DNA of 22,322 bases from Larix sibirica (Eukaryota; Streptophyta; Pinopsida; Pinales; Pinaceae): assembly GCA_004151065.3 (NCBI GenBank), contig NWUY0300102151.1:1-22322 (forward strand), given 5' to 3'. The stretch's first letter is position 1, and the number at the start of each line of letters is the position of its first letter. Below the pieces are notes generated by a model, which saw only the letters and a program-made list of their open reading frames with translations, searched no databases and was not told the origin of the DNA. Both the position numbers and the translations under genes were made by a program. This document shows positions 1-9,529 of the stretch, in pieces.

Positions 1-1
1 G

Positions 2-121
2 GGTGGTAGTTGTGTTGAGAGATTGATGAGCACAACTGGCCTATGGTTGGGTGGAACGTTGCAGTTGCATAGCCAGTTGCTCGGGACTACTTCACATCAA
101 GATAAATACTCTGTGTTTTAA
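2..121 (+). other. Possible 3' end of an unidentified coding exon
   Basis: A reading frame is open from the window edge for 39 codons and ends with TAA at 119-121. It is followed by T-rich, UTR-like DNA. I recognise no protein family in the peptide, which contains LMSTTGLWLGG. An open stretch this short can occur by chance, so this is only a candidate terminal exon of a gene lying mostly to the left of the window. Confidence 0.18.
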
Positions 122-1620
122 TGCTGCAATGTTTTTAATTGAAGATTGCTATGATTATGCTGATAATTGCACGCTAGATGTGTGTAGTAGAATTTTAATT
201 CCACTGTGTTTATTTTGATTATACATCTGCACATGTATTTTTTCTGCTTTTTATGTATTTGAAAAATGATCATGATGCTAAAAGCCCATTTTTAGGTTCA
301 TGTTCCCTTCCCGGAAAGGGATTGATGGCAAGGAACATGACAGAAATGGCATGCAAACTATTGAAAATGGATTGAAAATGGATTGTTGAAGATAGAACAA
401 CAATCCACTACTATAAGATTGATTATTCTCTCATAATTAATGCACCAATCTGTTAAAGAAGAAGTGCATCGTCATTATCATGTTGAACTGGCCATATATG
501 TTCATTTGATGTGCCCAAACCTACATAAAACTGTCTAAGGTACAATTTGACAAAAATTCTGATCCCATATTTGAATTTTGAGGTGGTGCTTGGAAGGGTG
601 CTTCCCTGATATAGCTTAAATCCTCAGAGTATACTGCTGCAAGGTGGAAGGGGGAAGCGCAGGAGTAGAACAAACAGTTCTAAACTTATGTTGGTTAATT
701 GCTTCACAATTGTCTTTTGGATGGCAAGGATTCAGGAATTAATAGAATGATGTAAATTTGTAGACTTTGCTGTTTTTGTCTTTGTGGAATTGATAAGTCT
801 TTATGGAAGCCATTGTAGACTGTTTTGTGGTCGCATTGGTGGGGATCAAAGTCACAAGGCTCGACCTTTTTAAAGGATTAGGTTCGAAATTTGTCGTTTT
901 CAAGAATTTTAAAATTCGTTGAAGTTCGCAGAATCTAAATGCCGAAAGTCAATGAACCTCAGCAAAGTAGTTATGTGGGCGGATTCAATAATAAAACCCG
1001 TTGAATTTAACGTCGAAATCGCCATAAAAAAACAATCGATTTGTGAAGGAAGAAAAAGGAGATCCTGTAACCCTAACTCCAATCTCCTCGTGTACATTTG
1101 TTCCCTCTGATACCGCCATGCGATTCACTTGATACTGGTACTGCGATTCATCCACTTGAGATTAGCAGTGTGATTCATTCAGACGTCCAAGATTGCCACT
1201 CCAATTCACACAAAGTACCCTTGATTTTGCCCGATTTGTGGTGAGATTGATTCATAATTCGTTTCACAATTGCAGTGTGGGATTCTTTGTAGTGTCGTTA
1301 GCCCAAAGAATTGCAGCATGGGATTCGTAGCAGATTGCAATGTGCTCAGTGTGTTTTTTTTTTATCATCCAGCAATGGTGAGTGAAGAGAGCTTCCTTAT
1401 TCTTGTCAAAGCAATCTTTGGCCATGAGAACCAATAGAAGGCATGGGAGTTGGGATTGTTCACGTTAATATCCTAATATTAACCTATGAAAACAAGAAGT
1501 TCCTTGCCCTTTTTGGCTTGCAAGGTGCACCATTCCTCATTGGGTTGACTAGTTGTATGATAAATGCAATATAGCTGCTTCCCGTGGCTACTAGAGGTGG
1601 TGGAATTGTCCATCCCTTTG
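122..1620. other. Non-coding stretch, UTR- or intron-like; no gene recognised
   Basis: No open frame with a recognisable product was found on either strand. The part up to about 850 is T-rich with stop codons in all frames and could be a 3' UTR or intron of whatever gene ends near 121. Around 361-385 an 11-bp unit (attgaaaatgg) is present twice in tandem. From about 920 to 1380 short words with GATTC recur, without a clear period. The two overlapping open frames near 910-1110 have no protein-like features. Confidence 0.4.
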
Positions 1621-1889
1621 ATATTTAACTGTTATTAGCCGAGGGGGAAGTGGAACAGGAAGAGGAAGAAGAAAATTCATTTAGTGGAGGGAGTTGTGAA
1701 CATTCCTTTTGTAATTTGGCTTCAATTTTGAAGGCAAGTTGAAAGTCATGCTCCATTTTCATAAATGTTTTCACAAAGAAATTGTAGCCTTTGTTAGGCA
1801 TGTTTATATTTTTGTTATAGGTCAATTACTCATACAATATTGTTGCTACTTTTTGTTAGCTTAGAGGTTACTCTAAAAGTATTTAAACC

Positions 1890-2700
1890 ATGTTTGGAGT
1901 GTTTCATGAGACTCCCGGCATGCATGGTGTATGGTTAATCTTTGGTGTTTTTTGATTGACTTAGACATTGGAGTTGGCTTATTCTTGGTTGTTACAACTT
2001 ATAGTTGCATGCATAGCATTCTTCCTTGGAGAGTTGGAGACCCATGGAACTTTGTGACTTCTTCATGTAGTCGACACATGGAGGGAGTTTGCTTACTTGG
2101 AGGACACCTTGCATTGGAGGAGGAGCATTGGGCATTCTAGAGGATGGCATTGAGTTTAGACAAACTAGGTTTACTCGGTTGCTTGCATGGAGACTTACAC
2201 TTGATTTGAGGATGCATTGTAGCTTTGAAACCTTGGAGGAAGAGATTGGACCTTGAGGAGTAGTGTTTATGTCTTGAACCCTTGCTTGTTTATCATCATC
2301 ACCTTGGAGCTTGACATGTGTCACTTGGGTATAGTGCTTCACATGTATGGACTTACTTGTGTCTTGTAGGTTGCTTGTAGTGGACAAGATCCACTTGTCA
2401 TTATGGACCTCCTTTACCTTACATATAAATAGAGGAAGGATAGAGCCATTATCATAAGCAATCACGTGTTGGATTTTTAGTACATCAAAAAGTGTGTACT
2501 ATAAAGTGCGATTAATGGAAGCAACAAGTAGGAGTGGCATGTGTGCAGGTTTGTATAGAAACAAGTAAACCCTCCTAATAGAGTTTTGTTTTATATAGCA
2601 ATATAATAGCTCCCTACAAACCCCTTTTTGCAATTTCGTACAACAATAATGAGGGTGCAAGAGCATTTTTAGAGAGGGAAATAGAAGATCCATGCCAAAA
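1890..2700 (+). promoter_or_regulatory. LTR-like promoter stretch with a strong TATA box
   Basis: A textbook TATA element (TATAAATAGAGG, from 2424) lies downstream of about 500 bases with many TTGGAGG/CTTGGA words. A G-box core CACGTG follows at 2463-2468. This layout, with U3-like DNA, a TATA box and a transcribed leader, resembles a plant LTR. I could not find a second copy, clear TG/CA ends or a target duplication, so it may be a solo or decayed LTR. The 157-codon open frame on the minus strand across it (1992-2465) shows no domain and is probably chance. Confidence 0.3.
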
Positions 2701-2788
2701 GGAAGGCATGCTTGTGCCTAAAAGCATTGAATGTTAAAAGAAAAGAAAAATCACAAGAGGATCTTTATTCTTTAAAATTTAGTTATTG

Positions 2789-3136
2789 GAGCTCATTTGA
2801 TTTGAATAGTAATCATCCTATAATTCTACACATTTTAAAATTGTGTTGAGAAACTAAAAGGCACTCAAGAAATATTTTTCATCTTTACATTATTCTCCTT
2901 AAAAGGTGATTGATGAAACAATATAATACTAATCTCATTTTTGTTAAAAATTTACAACTTAAATATTTTCACAACTCTATATTATTGATATCTATTTACA
3001 TTTAATCTTAAAATCATTTTTAGTTTTTGTAAAGCTATTTTTTTTACTCCATACTTTTTTGTTGCTTTATGAAAGTTTTTTTTACCTTGCGAAAAAAGTA
3101 TATTATTACTATTCAATTAACTGAATCAAATAGTAC
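2789..3136. mobile_element. Candidate MITE with imperfect terminal inverted repeats
   Basis: The left end (2789-2815, containing catttgattt then gaatagtaat) matches the reverse complement of the right end (3105-3136, attactattcaa then gaatcaaatag). The right end carries a few extra bases in the middle. The roughly 350-bp interior is very AT-rich with no coding potential, as expected of a miniature inverted-repeat element. No clean target-site duplication is visible, and in DNA this AT-rich the match could be partly fortuitous. Confidence 0.33.
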
Positions 3137-3220
3137 ATAACAACTATACAACTTCATTAAAAAAATCATTAAAAGAAAGTTACAAAACTCTTGTTTGACT
3201 TTAACACATTTTACTGGTTT

Positions 3221-3480
3221 TATTTTTTATGAGATATAATAAATTTTAATTTATTTAAAAACTATATATATATTTTAAAAACATTACTTAATATATTTAT
3301 GACACATCGATATTATAAATAATAACCCTATAGAGATGTGTTACTTTCAAATTTTTTGATGAAATGTAATAAATTATAATTTATTAAAACACTATATATA
3401 TATTTTAAAAACATTACTTAATATATTTATGGCACAGCTATATTATAAATAATAAACATATAGAAATGTGTTACTTTCAA
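3221..3480. repeat. 130-bp tandem duplication, AT-rich
   Basis: Two head-to-tail copies, 3221-3350 and 3351-3480, keep a constant 130-base offset. They share long identical blocks such as tattttaaaaacattactta and the terminal ttactttcaa. The copies differ at scattered positions. A third, very short partial copy (gttactttcaaat) follows at about 3500. Confidence 0.85.
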
Positions 3481-3532
3481 AATAAATATAGAAAAATTTG
3501 TTACTTTCAAATATTTTTGTAATATGCTTATG

Positions 3533-4560
3533 TTTTTTTTTTCAATAATTAATATACTATACTTTTATATTAAAAGTATAAGGAAGTACATCAGTCTCAC
3601 TATAATCAAACCAACCACTAGTACCCAGAAGGAAGACAGAAAAGGCAACAGCCCAATGCATACATGCATAGATAAACACAATTCCAAAGCAAGAGAGTGT
3701 GGAGAAGGAAAGTCGGTAGCCAAACGCCGAGCCAGAAATGGAAGAAAATAGGTCGGCAACAGGAGAGTGAGTGTCCAAGGAGAGGTGCAGAAAGGAGTAG
3801 AGACACAGAAAAGACAGAAATAGGCAGCGATTCCAAAAAATACCGAGATCCGATCCTAATAAAAAAAAAAGAACCCCACAGATTAGGTAGGGTAGATTTC
3901 CAGCAAATCAAAGGAGATTGCCTAAGTCCCCTACCAATGTTCATAAAAGATAGAAAATCTGCAATCTCATTCTGTTCCCTGTAGATGTGAATAATCGAAG
4001 AGCAGTCCAATCCATCCAGCAAAGATCTTACCTCATCAAGCCAAGATAAGATGTGAGCCCAATGGCCTCAATCGAGTCAATATGGCAAGCCCAATTTACC
4101 ACGGTCATAGAGTCCCCTGCTATCTACTCCAGGGAGAGGTTGAAAGCCTTGAAAAAATATAGAACAAACCAGAGAGCCAATGATTTCACTTTTGAATTTG
4201 TACCAGCTCCACAATTACTCCAGAGGTAGAAAAAATTATGGCCTTCTAATTCTAAGAAAGCCTCAACACAACAGCTTCCAGTTGAGGGATGAGCAACACC
4301 ATCAAATCTAGCCCTGTTCTGCAAAGATAAAGTTCTATAATGTCTCAACCTGTGGAACGAATTTGGAGTGGGATCAATCTGAGAGAATGAAGTTCTGAGA
4401 ATGATGCGAAAGCGCTTGTAGTAGCCCATTCAACCGAAGTCGCTCGATTCTCAAAAATAGATCAATTCCTAATCCACCAGATGCACCACATGATGAAACA
4501 CGCTAATTCCCCAAAGGGATTACACAAGGAGAACCAATTAAGAAAACATTCATGTACCGT
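3533..4560 (-). pseudogene. Decayed LINE fragment: 3' end with RNase H domain
   Basis: Read on the minus strand, this is the 3' end of a plant non-LTR retrotransposon. At about 4430-4560 the translation gives IIWCIWWIRN followed by IFEN, typical of the zinc-finger/RT C-terminal region. Next comes an RNase H-like segment: RARFDGVAHPSTG (first acidic residue), GTNSKVKSLAL where the usual catalytic Glu is Lys, a stop, then IAGDSMTVVNWA (later Asp). After another frame change, SSIIHIYREQNEIADFLS matches the conserved C-terminal H-x-Y-R-E-x-N-x-x-A-D block. A run of ten T at 3533-3542 would be the A-tail of a minus-strand LINE. Several stops and frame shifts make it non-functional. The RT core itself is absent, as expected of a 5'-truncated copy. 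Confidence 0.72.
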
Positions 4561-4899
4561 GTTCCCCTTCCCAGACTTGATGTAACAAGCATACGCATAT
4601 CTTATAATATCGGTGCAATAACACCAAACCATAAACAACATTTAAAAAAAAACATTACGTTCTAAGGTTTTTTTTATGAAGAAGCTTTTAAGTGACTATT
4701 CGTAATAAAACCATCATTTGTCCTATGTGTCACGAGAATAAATATACGTGAAAGTCAATGAAGGGTACAAGTTTGAGTGTTTATGTGATTTGAATATCTA
4801 TAAATCTCAATCAAATATCAATAACACATACCATAAACCAAATTTTAGAAAACTCACAATCCAAAAACCTATAGCCTTTGGAGTAAACATCAATGAAAT
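4561..4899. other. No gene seen
   Basis: AT-rich stretch without protein-like frames. The part just right of the LINE fragment may be further degraded LINE sequence, but no motif could be recognised. Confidence 0.4.
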
Positions 4900-5031
4900 G
4901 AATGGATAAACTGCATGGAATAAAGAATGAAGTTTTAAGAAAACAACCTAAAACCATTTTAGGTTGAATGGATAAACTTCATGGAATAAAGAATGAAGTT
5001 TTATGAAAACAACCTAAAACCATTTTAGGTT
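4900..5031. repeat. 66-bp tandem repeat, two copies, each ending in a perfect hairpin
   Basis: Copies lie at 4900-4965 and 4966-5031 and differ at only two positions (ctgcat/cttcat and ttaaga/ttatga). Each ends with the inverted repeat AACCTAAAA-CCA-TTTTAGGTT (4945-4965 and 5011-5031), a 9-bp perfect stem with a 3-base loop. The high identity suggests a recent duplication. The function, if any, is unknown. Confidence 0.9.
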
Positions 5032-5778
5032 CGATTTATCACGTTCTAAGAAAATTGGAGTTTCTTAAAGAGTTTGATCTTTTTTTCAGATGATCATGGA
5101 CAAAGACACATCTAGGTTTCGTGGGTGTTAGAAAGGGCGTCTCACAGCCCCCCAAAAAAACATCGCACGGTTACGTTTTTTAAGGGCCGGAGAGCATTTA
5201 CATTTAATATCAACGTTGCAAAGCCCTTGCAAAATTGCACGTGACTTAGAAAGATCACGGGCTGAAAAGGTTTGCAATTACCGAGGGAGCATGCAACTGC
5301 AAAACAAGAAGGAACCAACAATAACAATAAAGCTTATGCTGGGATATTGACGGTTAAAAGGCAACAATAATCTAGCAATAGTGGCTTTAATACAGCTGTT
5401 GCTGGGATATAGACTATTAGATTTACACTGACAAATTTGTCAACTTTGATCATAAAATGAAAAATTTTAATATTTTTTTATTTAGTAGTTTAATAGATCA
5501 CAAGTTATCTTTTGCATTAGCTATAGTTTTTTTTTAAGAAAAAAAAAGCATATTATTGATATTGGATACCAATCAAACAGTACAAGGAGTTTTTCGTCCA
5601 AATTTTTTTTACAAAATCAAACAAACTTAAAGCAGACTATTCAAAATATTTTTATGACTGGCTGTTATGAGGTGAGTGATATCATCAAAAAAATACTAAA
5701 ACACTACATCTATCTAGTTCACATGCCGTATAGATTCACAGATCCATCATTGGATTTGTGGTCTTGCTAGTATTCTTC
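5032..5778. other. No gene recognised
   Basis: The stretch at 5090-5340 is somewhat less AT-rich and holds a CACGTG core at 5238-5243. The 61-codon minus-strand open frame across it shows no domain. The remainder has homopolymer A/T runs. The part nearest 5779 may be the 3' tail of the adjoining LINE fragment, with a T run near 5604-5611 as a possible minus-strand A-tail, but this is weak. Confidence 0.35.
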
Positions 5779-5960
5779 CTAATAAAGAACTCTTTCAGCT
5801 CCATCAAAGGCATTCTTTGATAATATGTCAGCAAAAATGTTATTTTGTTTAAAGATGTGCTCAAAAGTAATAGTTTGGAATAGATTAAATTTAGTTTTGA
5901 TTCTATTACACCAATGCAAAAGTGAAGTAACCTGTAGCTTGTAGTCAGTATTAACTACAA
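5779..5960 (-). pseudogene. Second LINE-type RNase H fragment
   Basis: The minus-strand frame reads TDYKLQVTSLLHWCNRIKTK and, further on, FEHIFKQNNIFADILSKNAF, ending at TAG (5779-5781). The order of LHWCNR-like, H-I-x-K/R-x-x-N-x-x-A-D and LSK residues matches the C-terminal half of the RNase H-like domain found at the end of plant LINE polyproteins. The N-terminal half, with its first acidic residues, cannot be read because frames are broken above about 5960. The sequence is clearly different from the other LINE fragment at 3533-4560, so it comes from another copy or subfamily. Confidence 0.6.
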
Positions 5961-6480
5961 TCTAGAAAAAGCATAAGATGCTAATCCACCTCAAATTGTA
6001 AGATATAAACATTTATATACAATTATATTATATATAGGATATACAACTTTAAATCAAATAACACACAGAATATATCCACTTTGTCAATATTTTTTTATAA
6101 TAAATATTTAAAAATAAAGTAATAAAAATTGTATAAGCTGACCATCATCAAGCAAGTCAAAATAAACCCAATACCCAATATAAACCGTTGGATCTGAATA
6201 CGCAATGTATATATTAAAGCCCTTGGCACATTTAATACTCTGATATATATATACATAGTACGGTATACAACATTTAGTATACTGTGCATATTATTTAACA
6301 TTTGATATATTAATTCACAACTTAATAATTCATTCCTTTGTCGATCACAAATATTATGTAAAATATCCCGTGATCTGAATGTTTCATTTTGTGCATATTA
6401 TTATTAACGCTACTGTGATTATTATTTGCAGGTGAATCATAACAAATCCTTTTTGAACGAGAAACTGAATGACCGTCCGT
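5961..6480. other. AT-rich spacer, no gene seen
   Basis: Contains several TATATA runs and an imperfect inverted repeat (acggtatac at 6260-6268 against gtatactgt at 6277-6285). The 68-codon minus-strand open frame at 6095-6301 is low-complexity and not protein-like. Confidence 0.45.
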
Positions 6481-6530
6481 CCCTCTAACATTACATTACA
6501 GGAAACACTCGAATTACCAAAAGGAATTAA

Positions 6531-6600
6531 CAGAAACAGGAAGCAAAAATCCAATAACTAAACACAGAAACAGGAACAAAACATCCAAAAACTAAACACT
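6531..6600. repeat. 34-bp imperfect tandem repeat
   Basis: The word cagaaacagg begins at 6531 and again at 6565. It is followed in both copies by a caaaa-atcca-aactaaacac pattern with small differences. It lies downstream of the F-box gene, probably in or just past its 3' UTR. Confidence 0.6.
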
Positions 6601-6635
6601 GCAAGCTATGGAAACCCTACAAAGCATTGTAATTG

Positions 6636-6730
6636 AAACATCCATGAAAAATTGTATTACCGTTTAGCGAATAAAACATCCATGAAAAATTGTATTACTG
6701 TTTAACGAATAAAACATCCATGAAAAATTG
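6636..6730. repeat. 38-bp tandem repeat, about 2.5 copies, beside the F-box stop codon
   Basis: The word aacatccatgaaaaattg recurs with a 38-base period (key C at 6639, 6677 and 6715). The spacer tattac-gtttaacgaat is shared by the first two copies with two substitutions. The array ends about 14 bases from the F-box stop codon, so in the transcript it would form the start of the 3' UTR. Confidence 0.85.
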
Positions 6731-6743
6731 CCTGGATTGGCCA

Positions 6744-7184
6744 TCAATCAAAATACTGTTTATAGATGGGAGTGCAGTGGACATTCTGAGAGTTGGGCTT
6801 ATACAGAAACATCAACGACGACGCAGAATCACTCAGCTTCGCCATGCGCTCATAGCAGATAATGGAGAAGAGCGAAAGAGAAAGCTGGACTTGATCTTTT
6901 GTCCAACCATTTGTTCTACAGCAATTTCCATGGAAAGAAGAAGAAGAAGAAAGAACAGGGCGTAAACACAGCAGATAAAGCCGACGGTATCCTCCCAGCG
7001 CCACCACAACGGAATGAGAACGAGGGTGTGTGAGGGGCCAGTGCTTAGTGCAAACCCCCTCCCACACAGATTCCATCTGCGAAACTCGTTGCCACTGCCT
7101 GTTGACACAGCCCGCCATGGCCAGGGACCTTGCATCCAGATGCTTCAACACCTCCATCAGAATATCTGGGTGCCACAAATCCAT
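6744..7184 (-). CDS. F-box protein of the SLY1/GID2 type (gibberellin signalling)
   Basis: Intronless gene of 146 residues. The family forms the substrate-recognition part of a nuclear SCF ubiquitin ligase that targets DELLA repressors for degradation after gibberellin perception. Visible parts, in order: an F-box at residues 3-48 (LWHPDILMEVLKHLDARSLA, then CVNRQW and VWEGVCTKHW), the GGF block at 61-76 (VALGGYRRLY, with Tyr for Phe), a serine run at 79-83 coded by a TTC/TCT microsatellite, and the LSL block at 95-114 (TKDQVQLSLSLFSIICYERM). The GGF and LSL blocks separate this family from generic F-box proteins. I chose the ATG at 7184, which has context TTCAATGGA. The frame is open further upstream to about 7283 but contains no other ATG. 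The length is close to Arabidopsis SLY1. The last 27 residues after the LSL block look unlike the family and may be an altered C-terminus. It could instead be a SNE-like paralogue. Confidence 0.85.
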   Translation of the reverse strand: MDLWHPDILMEVLKHLDARSLAMAGCVNRQWQRVSQMESVWEGVCTKHWPLTHPRSHSVVVALGGYRRLYLLCLRPVLSSSSSFHGNCCRTNGWTKDQVQLSLSLFSIICYERMAKLSDSASSLMFLYKPNSQNVHCTPIYKQYFD

Positions 7185-7600
7185 TGAACAGGTAAACAAT
7201 CTCAGCAGAAAACTATCAATATTGCGGATGAAAATGGAAGACTGAGGCTGAGGCTGAGGCAGATTAGGGCAGTTATAGATTTAATATTAATACAGGAGGA
7301 GATGAGAGAAGTGAGAGGCGGAGTCAAGTGTCAAAGTTGATGACGATGTGAGGTTGACTGATAAGACTAGTATAGGTATCTACAGTTGGAGAAACCATTA
7401 AATGGTGTTTGTAGTTTTGTTCCGTGGATGATCGATCTGTGTAGCGGGATGGTGGAATTTTGTCGCAGGGCGATTTGCAAGGGGAACATCCCGCGAGTAA
7501 AGGCAGGGAAATGGAACCCGTGACCACGTGAAGTTAAATTGGCATCTAAATGATAGACAAGATTACAACGATAAACTTCCAACGATGCAAACTCTGGTGA
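7185..7600 (-). promoter_or_regulatory. Upstream region of the F-box gene
   Basis: Reading the minus strand, a TATA-like word (TATAAC) lies at 7272-7277, about 90 bases before the ATG, next to TATTAATATTAAATC. A (CCTCAG)3-type microsatellite lies at about 7244-7260 in the presumed 5' leader. A G-box core CACGTG is present at 7525-7530. These positions suit a short 5' UTR, but no transcription start can be proven from sequence alone. Confidence 0.4.
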
Positions 7601-8225
7601 GTTAAAAGGTTAAAAGCGCGATTTGCTACGCGCTAAGTTACAACTTTGCAGTCATATAAAAATTGTTTAATGCCTCGAAGACTTTTGGTACCTTTCTGCT
7701 GTTTGCACATTTCGAGACGGACGCACTGGCTTGGTTGGGTTGGTCATTTATCTAAAGCCGATGACCGTTGACAACCACTGAACGAAGAGAGTACACAGAA
7801 AGTAGCACCCGAGGCTGCGTGTAATAGACTTATGGAGCAAAGGACAATTAGCCAGCAATGGAAGTCCAGATTTGTTGCCCTATAGCAGCAGAAAGACAAT
7901 GGGTTTTGAAGTTCGATGTACAGAGGTTTGGAAGTGATGCCATACTTTTTTTTAACAGTTGTTAGGTGTCTGACATCTTACCTATATCAAACAAGCATCA
8001 CACACATGTATGTAAAGTCAAATTGTTATAAATGAATGTTAATAGGATATTTTATTGTTAATGACAGAGGTGTTTATAAGAGCCAAATACTTTACTAGGT
8101 TATTTGTTGCTCTGCCTAAATAGTACACGAAGACAGTTTTTAGTATTCCCTCCCGATCAATTATGATACTCATCAAAAAAATTTAGACTCGGGAATATGA
8201 GATTCAACATAAGCAATTATGCCTA
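7601..8225. other. Intergenic DNA, no gene recognised
   Basis: No frame with protein character on either strand. It may include distal promoter DNA of the F-box gene up to about 7900, which is GC-richer than the rest. Beyond about 7940 it becomes AT-rich. Confidence 0.4.
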
Positions 8226-8305
8226 CTTTGGTGTAATGGAGGCTCCTTATGTCCATTCCAATAGGCTTTGGTGTAATGGAGGCTCCTTATGTCCATTCCA
8301 ATAGG
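8226..8305. repeat. Perfect 40-bp tandem duplication
   Basis: The unit beginning ctttggtgtaatggaggctc occurs at 8226-8265 and 8266-8305 without a single difference. In a region otherwise full of decayed repeats this points to a very recent duplication, or to an assembly artefact. Confidence 0.95.
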
Positions 8306-8350
8306 TTTTTTCTTTGTGAAATGACGAAATTAGGCAGAGGTATTCGATGA

Positions 8351-8803
8351 TGTGAGAATCATAGAGAAAAAACACAAGAATGTCGTAGGTTGTTTGTGAG
8401 AAAATGGAACAAATGGTGGAAGGAATGGGAGTGAAACCATGAAAATGAGATGTAGGCTAAGCATAAGCAAATAGTAAGGATTGAGTTCCAATTGGAAAAC
8501 CTAAAGCCTATAGAGGAAGAAATTAGTGGAGGAAATAACAATATAAAAATGGAATAGATTGAAGAAAACTAAAGAGTTACAGGGAAAATAGAGCATTTGG
8601 AAGAATGAAAGAGAATATCAGAGGAAGGAGTTCACTCAACAACACCTTCCTCATGTTTAGGGGGATTTTATGGAATGGAAAATAGCAATGCAATGGAGGG
8701 AGAGACCATTAGGATCTATTCCAAGCAATGAATTTGTCAACTCATGTTTAGGCATCCAAAGTTTGTAGTAAGAATGAAACCCATAATTACTCAAATTCAA
8801 TAA
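8351..8803 (+). pseudogene. Decayed coding stretch of unknown family, six internal stops
   Basis: One plus-strand frame keeps clear protein character for about 150 codons: KWNKWWKEWE, then AKHKQIVRIEFQLENLKPIE, later GKIEHLEE, CLGGFYGMENSNAMEGE and FRHPKFVVRMKP, ending at TAA 8801-8803. The middle is rich in Glu, Lys, Leu and Ile and could form a coiled coil. Internal stops lie at 8432 (TGA), 8453 (TAG), 8555 (TAG), 8570 (TAA), 8606 (TGA) and 8729 (TGA). Each can arise from CGA, CAG or CAA by one C-to-T change, as expected from deamination of methylated cytosine. The composition hints at a retroelement gag or a host protein remnant, but I recognise no family. It lacks a convincing start. Confidence 0.5.
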
Positions 8804-9263
8804 TTTTATATTATTAGGTTGGATAGTTCAATCATTACCCCAATTTTAATACAAATATAATAATTCTTGTTATAAAAAAAAAAGATAAATTGATTTAAAA
8901 AGCTAAACTGCATTACAAAATACAAAATGGCAATGATCTCATAATTGTTAAGAGTGGTTATTCTATAAAGATGGTCATTGATGACATTACATCTCACATC
9001 AATTTTTTTACACTTATATCATTATCTGATTTGTAAAATCTTCATTTAATTTTTTCTCTTTTCTATGTGTGTCACTGATCATCTTATCCAATAAGATAAA
9101 GAAATGGTACAATTAAGCATGCTTGTATATCTCAGAGCAAGATATTTTGTGCGTATGAAATTTTATGTATGCTAACTATTTTATATGTATGTTTATGATT
9201 TTGAAATAGTGTTTTAGTTGGAGAATTTTATAGTCTTATATATTGATATTAAAAAATATTAGG
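8804..9263. other. AT-rich left flank of the gypsy element
   Basis: No coding signal. The stretch ctattttatatgt...atgattttg (9172-9208) resembles DNA right of the gypsy element (22134-22164), so both flanks may belong to one older AT-rich repeat into which the element inserted. Confidence 0.35.
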
Positions 9264-9316
9264 TATATTGGTATGTATTTAATAGTGGAATTGGAAATTC
9301 AAAGCAAAAATAACAT

Positions 9317-9529
9317 TGCCCCCAGGATGTACATCAGTTGGAAATAGGGTGCACTATTAAGGCACTCCTTGTGGCATCGCACGTTCAAACCTTGATCAAG
9401 CTCTGTGTGTCGTGCATGGGGCGGCGTTGGTATTCCTAGGGGTATAGTGGTAGTGGACTAGAATTGACCCTATGTCACACGAGTACATTCCCAACCCTAG
9501 TTGATGATTCTCCTAGATACAAAAAAAAA
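9317..9529 (+). mobile_element. tRNA-derived SINE candidate inside the LTR
   Basis: About 213 bp present in the 3' LTR and missing from the 5' LTR. It has a box A-like word TACATCAGTTGG (9330-9341, 10 of 12 to TRGCNNAGYNGG). A perfect box B-type word GTTCAAACC (9383-9391) follows 41 bases later, and the unit ends in an A tail (9521-9529). A probable target duplication, aaaaataacat (9306-9316) against aaaaaaaacat (9522-9532), flanks it. These are the hallmarks of a Pol III-transcribed SINE. I cannot name the family. Confidence 0.6.

Noticed and set aside
1992-2465. 157-codon open frame on the minus strand
   Set aside because: No domain, low-complexity composition, and it lies across an LTR-like promoter stretch with repeated CTTGGA words; most likely chance.
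3697-3984. 95-codon plus-strand open frame
   Set aside because: It is the antisense shadow of the LINE RNase H fragment, which has recognisable motifs on the minus strand.
6260-6285. Inverted repeat acggtatac/gtatactgt
   Set aside because: Short, AT-rich, one mismatch, and no flanking structure; expected by chance in such DNA.
7185-7199. Start of the F-box protein 15 bases further upstream
   Set aside because: The codon there is TTG. The first ATG in frame is at 7184, in a good context, and gives a complete F-box.
9330-9391. A functional tRNA gene
   Set aside because: The box A and box B words are present, but no acceptor or anticodon stem can be drawn and the unit is 213 bp with an A tail; a SINE fits better.
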